This document shows positions 18,007-25,700 of a DNA stretch of 33,436 bases, in pieces. Every line of letters begins with the position of its first letter. Within the stretch, counting starts at the first letter, position 1. The stretch comes from an uncultured Clostridia bacterium. GTDB taxonomy: Bacteria > Bacillota > Clostridia > Christensenellales > Borkfalkiaceae. A program made the position numbers and the translations under genes. Where the stretch lies: contig CANQXZ010000016.1 in the NCBI GenBank assembly GCA_947627955.1, positions 1-33,436 on the forward strand. Direction: 5' to 3'. The notes under the pieces were generated by a model that did no database searches, was not told the DNA's origin, and was given only the letters and a program-made list of their open reading frames with translations.

Positions 18007-18035
18007 ATTATAGCATATCGCCCGCTATAAAGCAA
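18007..18035 (-). promoter_or_regulatory. Folate operon promoter
   Basis: -35 TTGCTT (18035-18030), 17-bp spacer and perfect -10 TATAAT (18012-18007). The leader is about 20 nt, too short for a tetrahydrofolate riboswitch. Confidence 0.7.
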
Positions 18036-18052
18036 GAATATTAGAGTTTTTT

Positions 18053-18080
18053 TTGACAATACTAAATTTGACTGTAATTA
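18053..18080 (+). promoter_or_regulatory. Promoter of the DUF421-DUF4363 pair
   Basis: Perfect -35 TTGACA (18053-18058), 16-bp spacer and weak -10 TAATTA (18075-18080), divergent from the folate promoter. The leader is short, with GGAGAAAGG before the start. Confidence 0.5.
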
Positions 18081-18095
18081 TCACGGAGAAAGGTT

Positions 18096-18770
18096 TTGGC
18101 GCTCGTTTTTATACGCACAACTATAATATTTCTGACCCTGCTCGTGGTCATGCGGCTCATGGGGAAGAGCCAGATAGGCGAAATGCAGCCCTTCGAGTTC
18201 GTCATAACACTGCTTATCGCCGAGCTCGCGTGCATTCCCATGGCGGACTCGTCCGTGCCCCTGCTGTACGGCATAGTCGCGGTGATATCCATATTTATAC
18301 TGCATCAGATAGTGTGGCTCGCCGACCTGTGGTTCAGACCCGTAAAGGACGTCATCTGCGGCAAGCCCTCGGTGGTGATAAACCGCGGCGGGATAGACGT
18401 ATATCAGCTGAAAAAGAACAATCTCAACGTCTCCGATCTTATTGAGAGCATGCGCGGCGCGGGATACTTCAATCTCGACGACGTGTATTACGGGCTGTAC
18501 GAGGCGAACGGCTCCTTTTCCGCCCTCGCAAAAGAGGAGCCCGTCTCCTCCCTCCTGCCCCTGACCCTCGTCGACCTCGGAAAAGCCGACAAAAAAAATC
18601 TGTCGGCGTGCGGTCTGGACGGCGACGGGCTGAACGCCTTTTTGAAGGAGCGGGGCGCCCGCTTAAAAGACGTGGTAGTGCTCACCGTGAATTCCGAGGG
18701 GCGGGCTTACTTCCAGAAAAAGGGCTGCAACTATGAAATTCTTAAACTCGGGGTGACGGGCAAATGGTGA
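18096..18770 (+). CDS. DUF421 (YetF-like) membrane protein
   Basis: A 224-residue protein of the DUF421/YetF family. Three N-terminal membrane helices (about residues 5-22, 35-52, 55-80) include the typical RLMGKSQIGEMQPFEFVITL segment. They are followed by the cytoplasmic alpha/beta domain with KPSVVINRGGIDVYQLKKNN and the L-ESMRGAGYFNLDDVYYGLYE-type motif. The start is a TTG with GGAGAAAGG upstream. Family function is poorly known; members have been linked to spore germination and envelope phenotypes. It overlaps DUF4363 by 7 nt, a pairing common in Firmicutes. Confidence 0.92.
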   Translation: MALVFIRTTIIFLTLLVVMRLMGKSQIGEMQPFEFVITLLIAELACIPMADSSVPLLYGIVAVISIFILHQIVWLADLWFRPVKDVICGKPSVVINRGGIDVYQLKKNNLNVSDLIESMRGAGYFNLDDVYYGLYEANGSFSALAKEEPVSSLLPLTLVDLGKADKKNLSACGLDGDGLNAFLKERGARLKDVVVLTVNSEGRAYFQKKGCNYEILKLGVTGKW

Positions 18771-19141
18771 AGTCGATAATCTATACCCTCGCCGCAACTG
18801 TGCTGTGCATTGCGCTGTTTGTGTTCACGGAGTTTTACGTCGGCAAGCAGTTCGGCGATTTTTCCGCCGCGCTCGAGACTTTGTACGACAAGGTGGAGAA
18901 CGGCGACGCCAACCGCGAGGACGGCTATGCCGTGCGCGCGCTGTGGGAGGACAGAAAGAAGAAATTGCAGACCTTCCTCCCCCACAACGACATTTCATAC
19001 GTCGACTATTGGCTGAACGAGGCGTGCGGGCTTATCTACACGGGAAATTACGAACTCGCGCTCGGCAAGATAGAGGTGCTTAAAGCGGTCGCCCGCTCCC
19101 TGCCCGCGGCGTACGGCATAAGCCTCGAAAATATCTTTTAA
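18764..19141 (+). CDS. DUF4363 family protein
   Basis: A 125-residue protein with one N-terminal membrane helix (residues 4-22) and a helical extracytoplasmic domain. It fits DUF4363, which is usually encoded next to DUF421. Overlap of 7 nt with the upstream gene implies coupled translation and probably a joint complex at the membrane. Biochemical role unknown. Confidence 0.85.
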   Translation: MVKSIIYTLAATVLCIALFVFTEFYVGKQFGDFSAALETLYDKVENGDANREDGYAVRALWEDRKKKLQTFLPHNDISYVDYWLNEACGLIYTGNYELALGKIEVLKAVARSLPAAYGISLENIF

Positions 19142-19205
19142 ATTACAGTTTTCCCCAAAAAAAGCGACGACAAGCGCCCCGTAGCTCCTTCATGCGCGCG
19201 CGGAC

Positions 19206-19235
19206 TTGACAAATTATATCTTTTCAAAGTATAAT
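19206..19235 (+). promoter_or_regulatory. Rightward promoter in the palindrome
   Basis: Perfect -35 TTGACA (19206-19211), 18-bp spacer and perfect -10 TATAAT (19230-19235). Nothing codes on this strand downstream for several kilobases, so a short RNA ending near the hairpin at 19369-19401 is possible. Confidence 0.65.
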
Positions 19236-19292
19236 ATCGAATATAGGAATTACAAGCAGCTCGACGGGCAGATTATAATTCCTATATATGGC

Positions 19293-19322
19293 ATTATATA
19301 TTGAAAATATATAATTTGTCAA
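19293..19322 (-). promoter_or_regulatory. Leftward promoter in the palindrome
   Basis: Mirror image of the rightward promoter: perfect -35 TTGACA (19322-19317), 18-bp spacer and perfect -10 TATAAT (19298-19293). It would transcribe antisense to the 3' end of DUF4363. Confidence 0.65.
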
Positions 19323-19368
19323 GCGCATGCGCGCATGAAAGGTTCAACAAGTGCGCAACCGAGCACAG

Positions 19369-19401
19369 CGCGCCCGCCGTTCGGAAAGAACGGCGGGCGC
19401 G
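19369..19401. terminator. Strong hairpin after the PRC-barrel gene
   Basis: A 14-bp perfect stem (19369-19382 with 19388-19401) and loop GGAAA. It lies 16 nt beyond the PRC-barrel stop and faces the palindromic element from the other side. No T-run follows on either strand, so it could be a terminator or a 3' stabiliser. Confidence 0.6.
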
Positions 19402-19417
19402 GGCTTCAAAATATGAT

Positions 19418-19759
19418 CTATTCGTATTCCTCGAAGCTCCGCCGCGAACGAGGGGGCGGCGGCGGACAGGGCGGCGGGCACGGAGGGGGCGGACAGGCAG
19501 GCTTTTGCCCCGCAGGGGGCGGCGGCGGATTTTCGCCGAAGTTCACGAGCACGGCGTCCTCTCCGATCTTGTTGACGCACCTCAACGGCAGAAACAGTTC
19601 GGGTTTGGACAGTCTGAACCCCTTGCAGCCCGTAACGGTGAAACCTGCCACCTTGCCCTCGGGGAAGGAAAAGGTGATATCGCACACCTTGCCGAGGTGC
19701 TTGCCGTCGGCAACGTTTATCACTTCTTTCTGCTTCAATTCGGAAAAAACGACGTCCAT
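19418..19759 (-). CDS. PRC-barrel (YlmC/YmxH-type) protein with Pro/Cys-rich tail
   Basis: A 113-residue protein. Residues 1 to about 75 are a PRC-barrel of the YlmC/YmxH type found in spore-forming Firmicutes (FSELKQKEVINVADGKHLGKV start, GFRLSKPELFLPL and NKIGEDAVLV near the end). Beyond it is an unusual low-complexity tail of about 30 residues made almost only of Pro and Cys, then RSRRSFEEYE. The domain alone is about the size of typical family members, so the tail is an addition. ATG 19759 matches the family start; no ribosome-binding site precedes it, and two in-frame ATGs upstream are less likely. Confidence 0.8.
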   Translation of the reverse strand: MDVVFSELKQKEVINVADGKHLGKVCDITFSFPEGKVAGFTVTGCKGFRLSKPELFLPLRCVNKIGEDAVLVNFGENPPPPPAGQKPACPPPPCPPPCPPPPPRSRRSFEEYE

Positions 19760-19771
19760 ATACATAAATAT

Positions 19772-19803
19772 ATGCGGGAAGCCCGTCAAATTGCTTCCCG
19801 CAT
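19772..19803 (-). terminator. Hairpin between cvpA and the PRC-barrel gene
   Basis: An 11-bp stem (19772-19782 with 19793-19803). It lies 19 nt after the cvpA stop, and TATATTTAT follows on the minus strand. TTGACG, a -35-like hexamer, spans the loop and stem edge, so a PRC-barrel promoter may overlap the terminator. Confidence 0.55.
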
Positions 19804-19821
19804 AAAAATTTTGTCGATTTT

Positions 19822-20385
19822 TCAGTGACTCATCAGATCTTTCACGAAATTCACTATCCCGCTCGCGGGGTTGTGCTCGTAGATGGGGCGGACTATGCAG
19901 TTCGCGTTTGCGGCGAGGGAGTTATAAAAGCTCTCCGCAGTGTTGCCGCCGACCCACATGATAATCTGGAAGACAAGCAGGATAATGACGAACGCCGCCG
20001 CGACAAAGAGCAGCGCGCCGCCTATCCTGTTGACCACGTTTATCACCGGCACGTCCGAATCGGTTATGCGGTCTATGAGTTTGACCGTAAGGAAAAGGAG
20101 CAGCATGAAGATAAGCGCGAGCACGATGTAGTAGATTATCAGTTCGAGGTGTATCTTCGCAAGGAAGCCGATATGCGCCCACTTGGAAGCAAGCTCTTCG
20201 AGCATGGTGCTGACAAAGGGGATCTTGAGGATAACTCCCCCGAAAAAGTAGCAGAGAATTACCGCAACTATCACCCTCGTGACCTTGCCCGCGAAAAAGC
20301 TGAGCCCCTTGCCGAAGCCGACTATCACGCCCAACAGCGCCATAACGAGCAAGACTCCCAAAAATATCCAATCGCCGTAGCCCAT
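19822..20385 (-). CDS. cvpA: CvpA family membrane protein
   Basis: A 187-residue membrane protein of the CvpA (colicin V production) family, with four hydrophobic helices (about residues 5-22, 26-50, 75-100, 115-140) and the family's Gly-rich first helix (GVIVGFGKGLSFFAGKVTR). It ends in a short soluble tail. The start at 20385 follows AAAGGAGG, which is better than an ATG six codons upstream. CvpA proteins are linked to envelope homeostasis and export; the exact role is unclear. It has its own strong promoter overlapping the end of degV. Confidence 0.88.
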   Translation of the reverse strand: MGYGDWIFLGVLLVMALLGVIVGFGKGLSFFAGKVTRVIVAVILCYFFGGVILKIPFVSTMLEELASKWAHIGFLAKIHLELIIYYIVLALIFMLLLFLTVKLIDRITDSDVPVINVVNRIGGALLFVAAAFVIILLVFQIIMWVGGNTAESFYNSLAANANCIVRPIYEHNPASGIVNFVKDLMSH

Positions 20386-20417
20386 AAAATCCTCCTTTCG
20401 CATATTCTGACAAATAT

Positions 20418-20446
20418 ATTATATAATCTTTGCCCGCAAATGTCAA
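20418..20446 (-). promoter_or_regulatory. cvpA promoter
   Basis: Perfect -35 TTGACA (20446-20441), 17-bp spacer and perfect -10 TATAAT (20423-20418). The degV stop codon TGA forms the middle of the -35 hexamer. Confidence 0.8.
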
Positions 20447-21273
20447 TTGTCGGGGCTTATTTTTTCCGCGTAAACAATGCCCGCCGCGCGCGGACCTATG
20501 TGCGCGCCGATAACGGGGCAGATATTTTCCTTTCGGGTGTACCCAACGCCCGACTTTTCCATGAGTTTGAGGGAGTTGAAATCGTCCATGGTATATATGC
20601 AGAACACGGGCTTTGAAAAGTCTATTTTGTCCTTTGCCACCCGCGAGCACACATAGGACATGGCTTTGGGCATTCCGAACTGTTTTGAAAGGACTTCCAC
20701 CTCCCCCGCGGCGTTCACGGTGACGACGGGCTTTACCCTGAACGCCGTGCCTATCGCCGCCGCGGCTTTGGGGATCCTGCCGCCCTTGCCGAGATACTCT
20801 ATCGTGTCGAGGGCGGCGTACAGCTTTATCCGCTGCCTGTACTTCAAAAGGAGATCCGCCACTTCCGCCGCGCTCTTGTCCCTGTTCGCCGCGCCCTCTT
20901 CCACGAGCATTTTGAGCATCACAGTAGTGCACTTCAAATCGCACACGCTCACGTTTTTATAGCCCGCCGCCACCTCGCGGCACCTGTCGTAAGAGCCCGA
21001 CAGCGCCGAGGATATGGGCAAAATAAGCGCCTCGTCCGCAGAGGCGAGCGCCTCTTTTACGGCGCCTTCTATACAGCCGTAAGTCAGCTGCGAGGTGTGC
21101 GGAAAGGTCTTTTCGCTCACGAGCAGCCTGTAAAAGCCGTCGCAGTCTATATCTATGCCGTCGCGGTATTCCCGCGTTCCGAACTCTATCGAAAGCGGCA
21201 TCACCTTTACGCCCAGACTTTCGGCTTCGGCGGGGGAAATATTCGCGGAAGAATCCGTTATTATCGTCAGCAT
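20443..21273 (-). CDS. degV: DegV family fatty-acid-binding protein
   Basis: A 276-residue DegV-family protein, by analogy the FakB subunit that presents fatty acids to a FakA kinase. It has the N-terminal ITDSSANISPAEAESLGVKVMPL, the TSQLTYG segment near residue 60, SSALSGSY near 88, and the GKGGRIPKAAAAIG loop near 163. The C-terminal half has GAHIGPRAAGI. Complete. It overlaps the upstream marR gene by one base, so the MarR-type regulator probably controls it, as seen for fatty-acid-responsive loci. No FakA is present in the window. Confidence 0.92.
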   Translation of the reverse strand: MLTIITDSSANISPAEAESLGVKVMPLSIEFGTREYRDGIDIDCDGFYRLLVSEKTFPHTSQLTYGCIEGAVKEALASADEALILPISSALSGSYDRCREVAAGYKNVSVCDLKCTTVMLKMLVEEGAANRDKSAAEVADLLLKYRQRIKLYAALDTIEYLGKGGRIPKAAAAIGTAFRVKPVVTVNAAGEVEVLSKQFGMPKAMSYVCSRVAKDKIDFSKPVFCIYTMDDFNSLKLMEKSGVGYTRKENICPVIGAHIGPRAAGIVYAEKISPDN

Positions 21274-21713
21274 CAGCCCTTACCTCCGTTTATCCCGTCT
21301 ATCGTACGCACGAACTTTTCGAACAGCCTGTCGGTCTCTTGCAGCTCTTCCTCGGTGAGCGCCGACGCGAGAGATTCGAACACGTACTTGCCGTAGTTGT
21401 CCTCGCCGTGGTAAAACTTTTCGAATTTTTCGGTGGTTTTCAGCCTGAACGTGCGCCTGTCCCCGGTGGGTATCCTCTCGAGATACCCCTTTTCCATCAG
21501 CTTTTTCACCTTATACGCCGCGTGGGAGGAGGTTATGGAGAGGCACTCGGCGAACTCGCCTATCGTAGGCTCGCCCATCAGCCCCACCGTCTCCACGGCA
21601 AAGAATTCAGTGGCGGTGAGCGCGCCGTCCCCCTCGCCTATCGTCCTGAATATCTTTTTGTAGAGTTTAAGCCTGAAATCCCGGTAGATCTTTTCGAAAT
21701 TTTCCTCTATCAT
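21273..21713 (-). CDS. MarR family transcriptional regulator
   Basis: A 146-residue winged-helix regulator. Helices precede the core TIGEFAECLSITSSHAAYKVKKLMEKGYLERIPTGDRRTF, which gives the HTH and the wing Asp-Arg-Arg motif typical of MarR proteins; a C-terminal dimerisation helix follows. It is transcribed with degV and resembles FabT-like regulators of fatty-acid genes in size and partner, but that function is inference. A palindrome between its promoter and start (21732-21743) could be its own operator. Confidence 0.92.
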   Translation of the reverse strand: MIEENFEKIYRDFRLKLYKKIFRTIGEGDGALTATEFFAVETVGLMGEPTIGEFAECLSITSSHAAYKVKKLMEKGYLERIPTGDRRTFRLKTTEKFEKFYHGEDNYGKYVFESLASALTEEELQETDRLFEKFVRTIDGINGGKG

Positions 21714-21731
21714 GAATATCTCCGTTAAAAA

Positions 21732-21743
21732 TTTTAGCTAAAA
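21732..21743. promoter_or_regulatory. Candidate MarR operator
   Basis: TTTTAGCTAAAA is a perfect 12-bp palindrome, extended imperfectly by A/T on both sides. It lies between the marR -10 and the start codon, a usual place for an autorepressor. Confidence 0.5.
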
Positions 21744-21754
21744 AATTTGAGATA

Positions 21755-21783
21755 ATTATACATATAAAATTCCCGCGAGTCAA
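21755..21783 (-). promoter_or_regulatory. marR-degV promoter
   Basis: -35 TTGACT (21783-21778), 17-bp spacer and perfect -10 TATAAT (21760-21755). The -35 lies in the loop and stem edge of the hairpin 21770-21805. Confidence 0.75.
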
Positions 21784-21805
21784 GCGGTATCGGGCTTCGC
21801 GGGAA
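21770..21805 (-). terminator. Terminator after the zinc-motif gene
   Basis: A 9-bp stem (21770-21778 with 21797-21805) followed on the minus strand by ATTTTAT. It lies 18 nt after the stop of the upstream gene and contains the marR -35 within its loop. Confidence 0.55.
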
Positions 21806-21823
21806 GATCCGTTTAAAAAAATT

Positions 21824-22438
21824 TTATCTTTTGCGGGAAAAGCGCGCCTTTTTGCTGTTTTTGAGCTTGCGGGGCGCGGGCAAACGCTTCCTTTTGAAAG
21901 AAAGGCACACCCTTCCGCCGAACGCCCTGTCCCTCCCGCGGGGAAGGGAATAGAGTCTGAGCCTTTCCGCCGCCGAATACAGCCCGAACGGCGCCTCTTC
22001 GCCGCCGAAGAGATATTCGTCGTTGAAGATCCTGCCGCATGCGTGGCAACCGTTGGCGGGCAGACTGTAACCGTACGGCGCGAAATAGCGCTTTTTTATC
22101 CCGAACTCCTCCCTGAGGGTGCGGGCGACGTCCTCGGGGAGCCCGTCCAGCCCGAAGAGAAGGCTTATCTCGCCCTTGCCGTACACGGCGGGCAGAAGAT
22201 CCTCGCGGTATCTGCCGAGCGCGACGGCGACAAGGCGCACGTCCGCGCCGCAATAGGGGCACTTTTCCCCGACTTCGGCGATGTACGTTTCCGAAGAGAA
22301 TATCCTGCCCTTTATCCACTCCGCAAACTTCGGGTAGTCGGCGTAGCGGGCGACTTTCCACTTCCCGCCCGCGCACGGTTTCGCGCCGAGGGCTCTAAGG
22401 CGAGGCGCGTCCTCTTCGGGCGCAGAAAACTCTATCAT
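21824..22438 (-). CDS. Unknown protein with DUF5710-like start and two zinc-type Cys pairs
   Basis: A 204-residue soluble protein. The first 45 residues (APEEDAPRLRALGAKPCAGGKWKV) resemble the DUF5710 pattern of small domains with an ALGA-x-W core. A Cys pair follows at about residue 60 (CPYCGADV) and another near 130 (CHACGRIF); together they could bind one or two zinc ions. The C terminus is rich in Arg and Lys (KRKRLPAPRKLKNSKKARFSRKR) and may bind nucleic acid. The start at 22438 has GAAGGAGGG upstream; an ATG five codons earlier lacks this. Nucleic-acid binding is inference. Confidence 0.75.
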   Translation of the reverse strand: MIEFSAPEEDAPRLRALGAKPCAGGKWKVARYADYPKFAEWIKGRIFSSETYIAEVGEKCPYCGADVRLVAVALGRYREDLLPAVYGKGEISLLFGLDGLPEDVARTLREEFGIKKRYFAPYGYSLPANGCHACGRIFNDEYLFGGEEAPFGLYSAAERLRLYSLPRGRDRAFGGRVCLSFKRKRLPAPRKLKNSKKARFSRKR

Positions 22439-22456
22439 GCTTCCCTCCTTCATACA

Positions 22457-22485
22457 AGTATAGCACGCTTTGAGGCGGATTTCAA
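22457..22485 (-). promoter_or_regulatory. Promoter of the zinc-motif gene
   Basis: -35 TTGAAA (22485-22480), 17-bp spacer and -10 TATACT (22462-22457). The leader is short and includes a strong ribosome-binding site. Confidence 0.65.
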
Positions 22486-22567
22486 GGGCGGAGCGGAATT
22501 TTGCCGCAGAAAGGCAAATTATGACTGAAAAGGGAGAAAATCAAGGGCGGACAAAGGGAATTTCCTG

Positions 22568-22596
22568 TTGATTTTGCGGCGGGCATTTGTTATAAT
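22568..22596 (+). promoter_or_regulatory. Promoter of the LRR lipoprotein gene
   Basis: -35 TTGATT (22568-22573), 17-bp spacer and perfect -10 TATAAT (22591-22596). The leader is about 100 nt and ends in AAGAGG before the ATG at 22705. Confidence 0.7.
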
Positions 22597-22704
22597 GGAT
22601 TCGGGAATACGGCTCGCGGATCTGTCCGCGCGACCGCAGCGCGGCGTTTGGGAGAATACTGCCCCGCTGCACCGTATAAAAAATCCCCGAAAAAGAGGTA
22701 TCTC

Positions 22705-25700
22705 ATGAAGAAACTTTTGATCGCCGTTCTCATCGCCCTGACGTGCGCCTGCGGCGCAGCCGCGCTCTCTTCCTGCGCGCGCAAGGACGAACACACCCAC
22801 TCTTTCGGCGAATGGACCTCCGTGACCGAGGCGACATGCACCGAAAAGGGAACGGAAAAACGCACCTGCGAATGCGGATACTCTGAGGAGCGCGAGACAG
22901 ACGAGCTCGGGCACAGCTGGCAGTATACGCACGCCCAGAACTCCGACGAGCATTCGCACACCAAGTCGTGCGCGCGCTGCGACATTGCGCCCACAGCGGA
23001 AAGCTGCACCTTCACCGACAACGTTATCACGCCCGACTGCATGCACGGGGGATATATCGAGCACGTCTGCACGGCATGCGAATACGGTTACAGGGACAAC
23101 GAAACGGGTCCCACCGATCACGTTTACGGCGCATGGAAGCACGTGGACGACACTGCCACCCACATGCGCACCTGCCTCAACGCAAACTGCGGGCATTCCG
23201 AGACCGAGAGCTGCACTTACGATACGGAAGATGTTCCCGCGACCTGCACTTCGGCGGGCTACACCAAAAATACCTGCCGTGACTGCGAATACTACTTCGA
23301 ATCCGCGCAGGTCGACAAGCTCCCCCACGCCTACGGCGGCTGGACGTACGCCCACACGGACAGCGAGGGCAGACATATCCATCAGCGCGTGTGCGGATAC
23401 GGCTGCGGCGCGACCGAGACCGATTACTGCACCGAAACAAACCCCGTAGTCACCGAACCCACTTGCAGGAGCGGCGGCTGGACGACATATACCTGCGAGG
23501 TCTGCAACGTAGCGCACACTGCCGATCCCAAGCCCATAGGGGAACATAGTTGGGGCACGTGGACGGTGGGCACAGGTCAGCCCCTGCACCACGAGAGGGT
23601 ATGCTCGGTATGCGATCTCCACAGCTACGGTCTGTGCTCTGTCACCACCACGGTGACGGACGCCGACTGCGAAAACGACGGCGTTACCGTCACGGAGTGC
23701 TCTGTGTGCGACAGGCACACGGAAGTCACCAGCCCCAAGCTCGGGCACGACTATCCCGACGAATGGACGCACAACGAGGGCGTGGACACCCACTCCCGCA
23801 CCTGCCGCCGCCCCGAATGCGGAAATATAGAGACCGACGACTGCGAGATGGAGAGAAAGGTCAATCCCTACACCTGCACCACGGACGAAACGATAACGGA
23901 GAGCTGCCTCTATTGCTCGAATTCGAGGACGGAGAGCGGCGAGCCCGCGCCCGGGCACAGCTGGGGACAGTGGACGCACGACAGCGGCAAAGAGACGCAC
24001 ACCCACACCTGTTACGTGTGCCGCGCCACGCAGACCGAGGAATGTAACTACAACATAACGGAGATACCCGCGGACTGCACCAACGTGGCGAAAATCAGAA
24101 AGGAGTGCGACGCCTGCCAAAACACCGTGACGGAGGATAAGCCCGACAGCAAGGCTTACGGGCACCTCATAGTTCAGGTGGAAGAGCCCACCGCCACCCA
24201 CCATCACGTGCGCTGCGACCGCCCCGGCTGCGATTTCGAGCACGACGGCGCGCACGAATACTACGATACCAACTACTGCCTGTACTGCAACCGCGACGGG
24301 CTCGAATACAAGCTCGACGCCTCGGGCACGTACTATATCGTCCTACACGACAGCAACATAAAGGGCGCAAGGCGGATAATAATTCCCGAAACGTACAACG
24401 GCTATCCCGTCAGGGAGATAGCCTCGGGGATAACCACTACGAACGGCTCGTACAACGGCTTCTACAACAACAAGGACATAACCGAGCTCGTGCTCCCCGA
24501 AACGCTCGAGACGATAGGCGATTACGCCTTCGAGAGCTGCACGAACCTCAAAGCGGTGACCGTGACGCACGAGGACGACGGGGACGAATATCACCCCTCG
24601 CTCAGGGAGATAGGGGATCACGCGTTCGGCAACTGCTCGAGCCTGCGCTCGGCAGCCAACCTCCCCGCCACCCTCAAACTGATAGGCGACTATGCGTTCA
24701 GCGGCTGCTCCCAGCTCGCGGAAATAACCATTCCCGACGGCGTTGAGACGATAGGCGACCACGCCTTTTATAAGACCGCCTACCGCGCCGACAGAACGCA
24801 CTGGACGGAGGGCGCGCTGTACATCGGCAGGCACTTAATAGCGTTTGACGGCGCCACGGCGGACTTCGAGATAAGGCAGGGCACCCTTTCGGTGAGCGCA
24901 GAAGCCTTTAAGGACAACAAGACCCTCAAAAATCTGACGATGTACGCGGGCATAAGGGAGATAAACAAGGACGCATTTTTGGGCTGCGACAACCTCGACA
25001 GCGTAATTTTCCACGGCAAATTCGCCGATTGGCTGAAGATAAACTTCGCCTGCGACCACTCCAACCCCGCCCACCTCGCGCCCAACCTCAGCATAACGGA
25101 AGCCGAATCGGACATAGTCATACCCGAGGGCATTACGGCTATACCCAACGGGACGTTCCGCGACACGGCGATAACCCGCGTGGATATCCCCGAAACGGTG
25201 ACGTATATCGGCGCCGAAGCCTTTAAAAACTGCGCGGGGCTCGCCGAGATAGTCCTTCACGGCGGGATAACCGAAATAGGCGCGGGCGCGTTCGACGGCA
25301 CGGCTTACTACGCGGAGGACGGCAATTGGGAAAGCGGAGCGCTCTATATTTACACAGCCGACCGCGCAATATCATACCTTGTCGCCTCGAAGCAAGAGGC
25401 GGCGGGCGAGACCGTGAACATACGCACCGACTGCAAGGTGATAGCCGACCGCGCCTTCTACGGCAACGCCGTATTGACGACCGTGACGGCGGGCGACGGA
25501 CTGTACACGATAGGCGAGAGCGCCTTCGAAAACTGCTCCGCCCTCGCAAACGTGACTATCGGCACGGGGCTCAGGATCGTATTCGAAAAGGCGTTCTACG
25601 GCTGCAACAGCCTCGCAAATGTCACGTTCGCACAGCACGCCGCATGGATGGCTACAAACGGCGGCGGCGCGGCGCGGGTCAAGACGACGGGTCCCTCCGT

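Larger units (their letters stand above)
19187..19342. repeat. 156-bp palindromic element with two converging promoters
   Basis: Arms 19187-19252 and 19276-19342 are imperfect inverted copies (about 66 nt each, most bases matching) around a 23-nt centre. Each arm runs from a CCTT-CATGCGCGC tip through a complete promoter to the inner ATAGGAATTA. No target-site duplication is evident in the flanks. It may be a MITE-like element, an invertible promoter or a structured RNA locus. It lies 45 nt after the DUF4363 stop in an otherwise empty gap. Confidence 0.8.

Noticed and set aside
22519-24255. 578-codon minus-strand open frame opposite the LRR lipoprotein
   Set aside because: Antisense of the repetitive Cys/His region; no start signals, and the sense protein has a signal peptide and known repeats.
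22985-24300. CRISPR-like direct repeats in the lipoprotein gene
   Set aside because: The periodicity is at the protein level, with degenerate DNA repeats of 150-180 nt; no short identical repeats with unique spacers.
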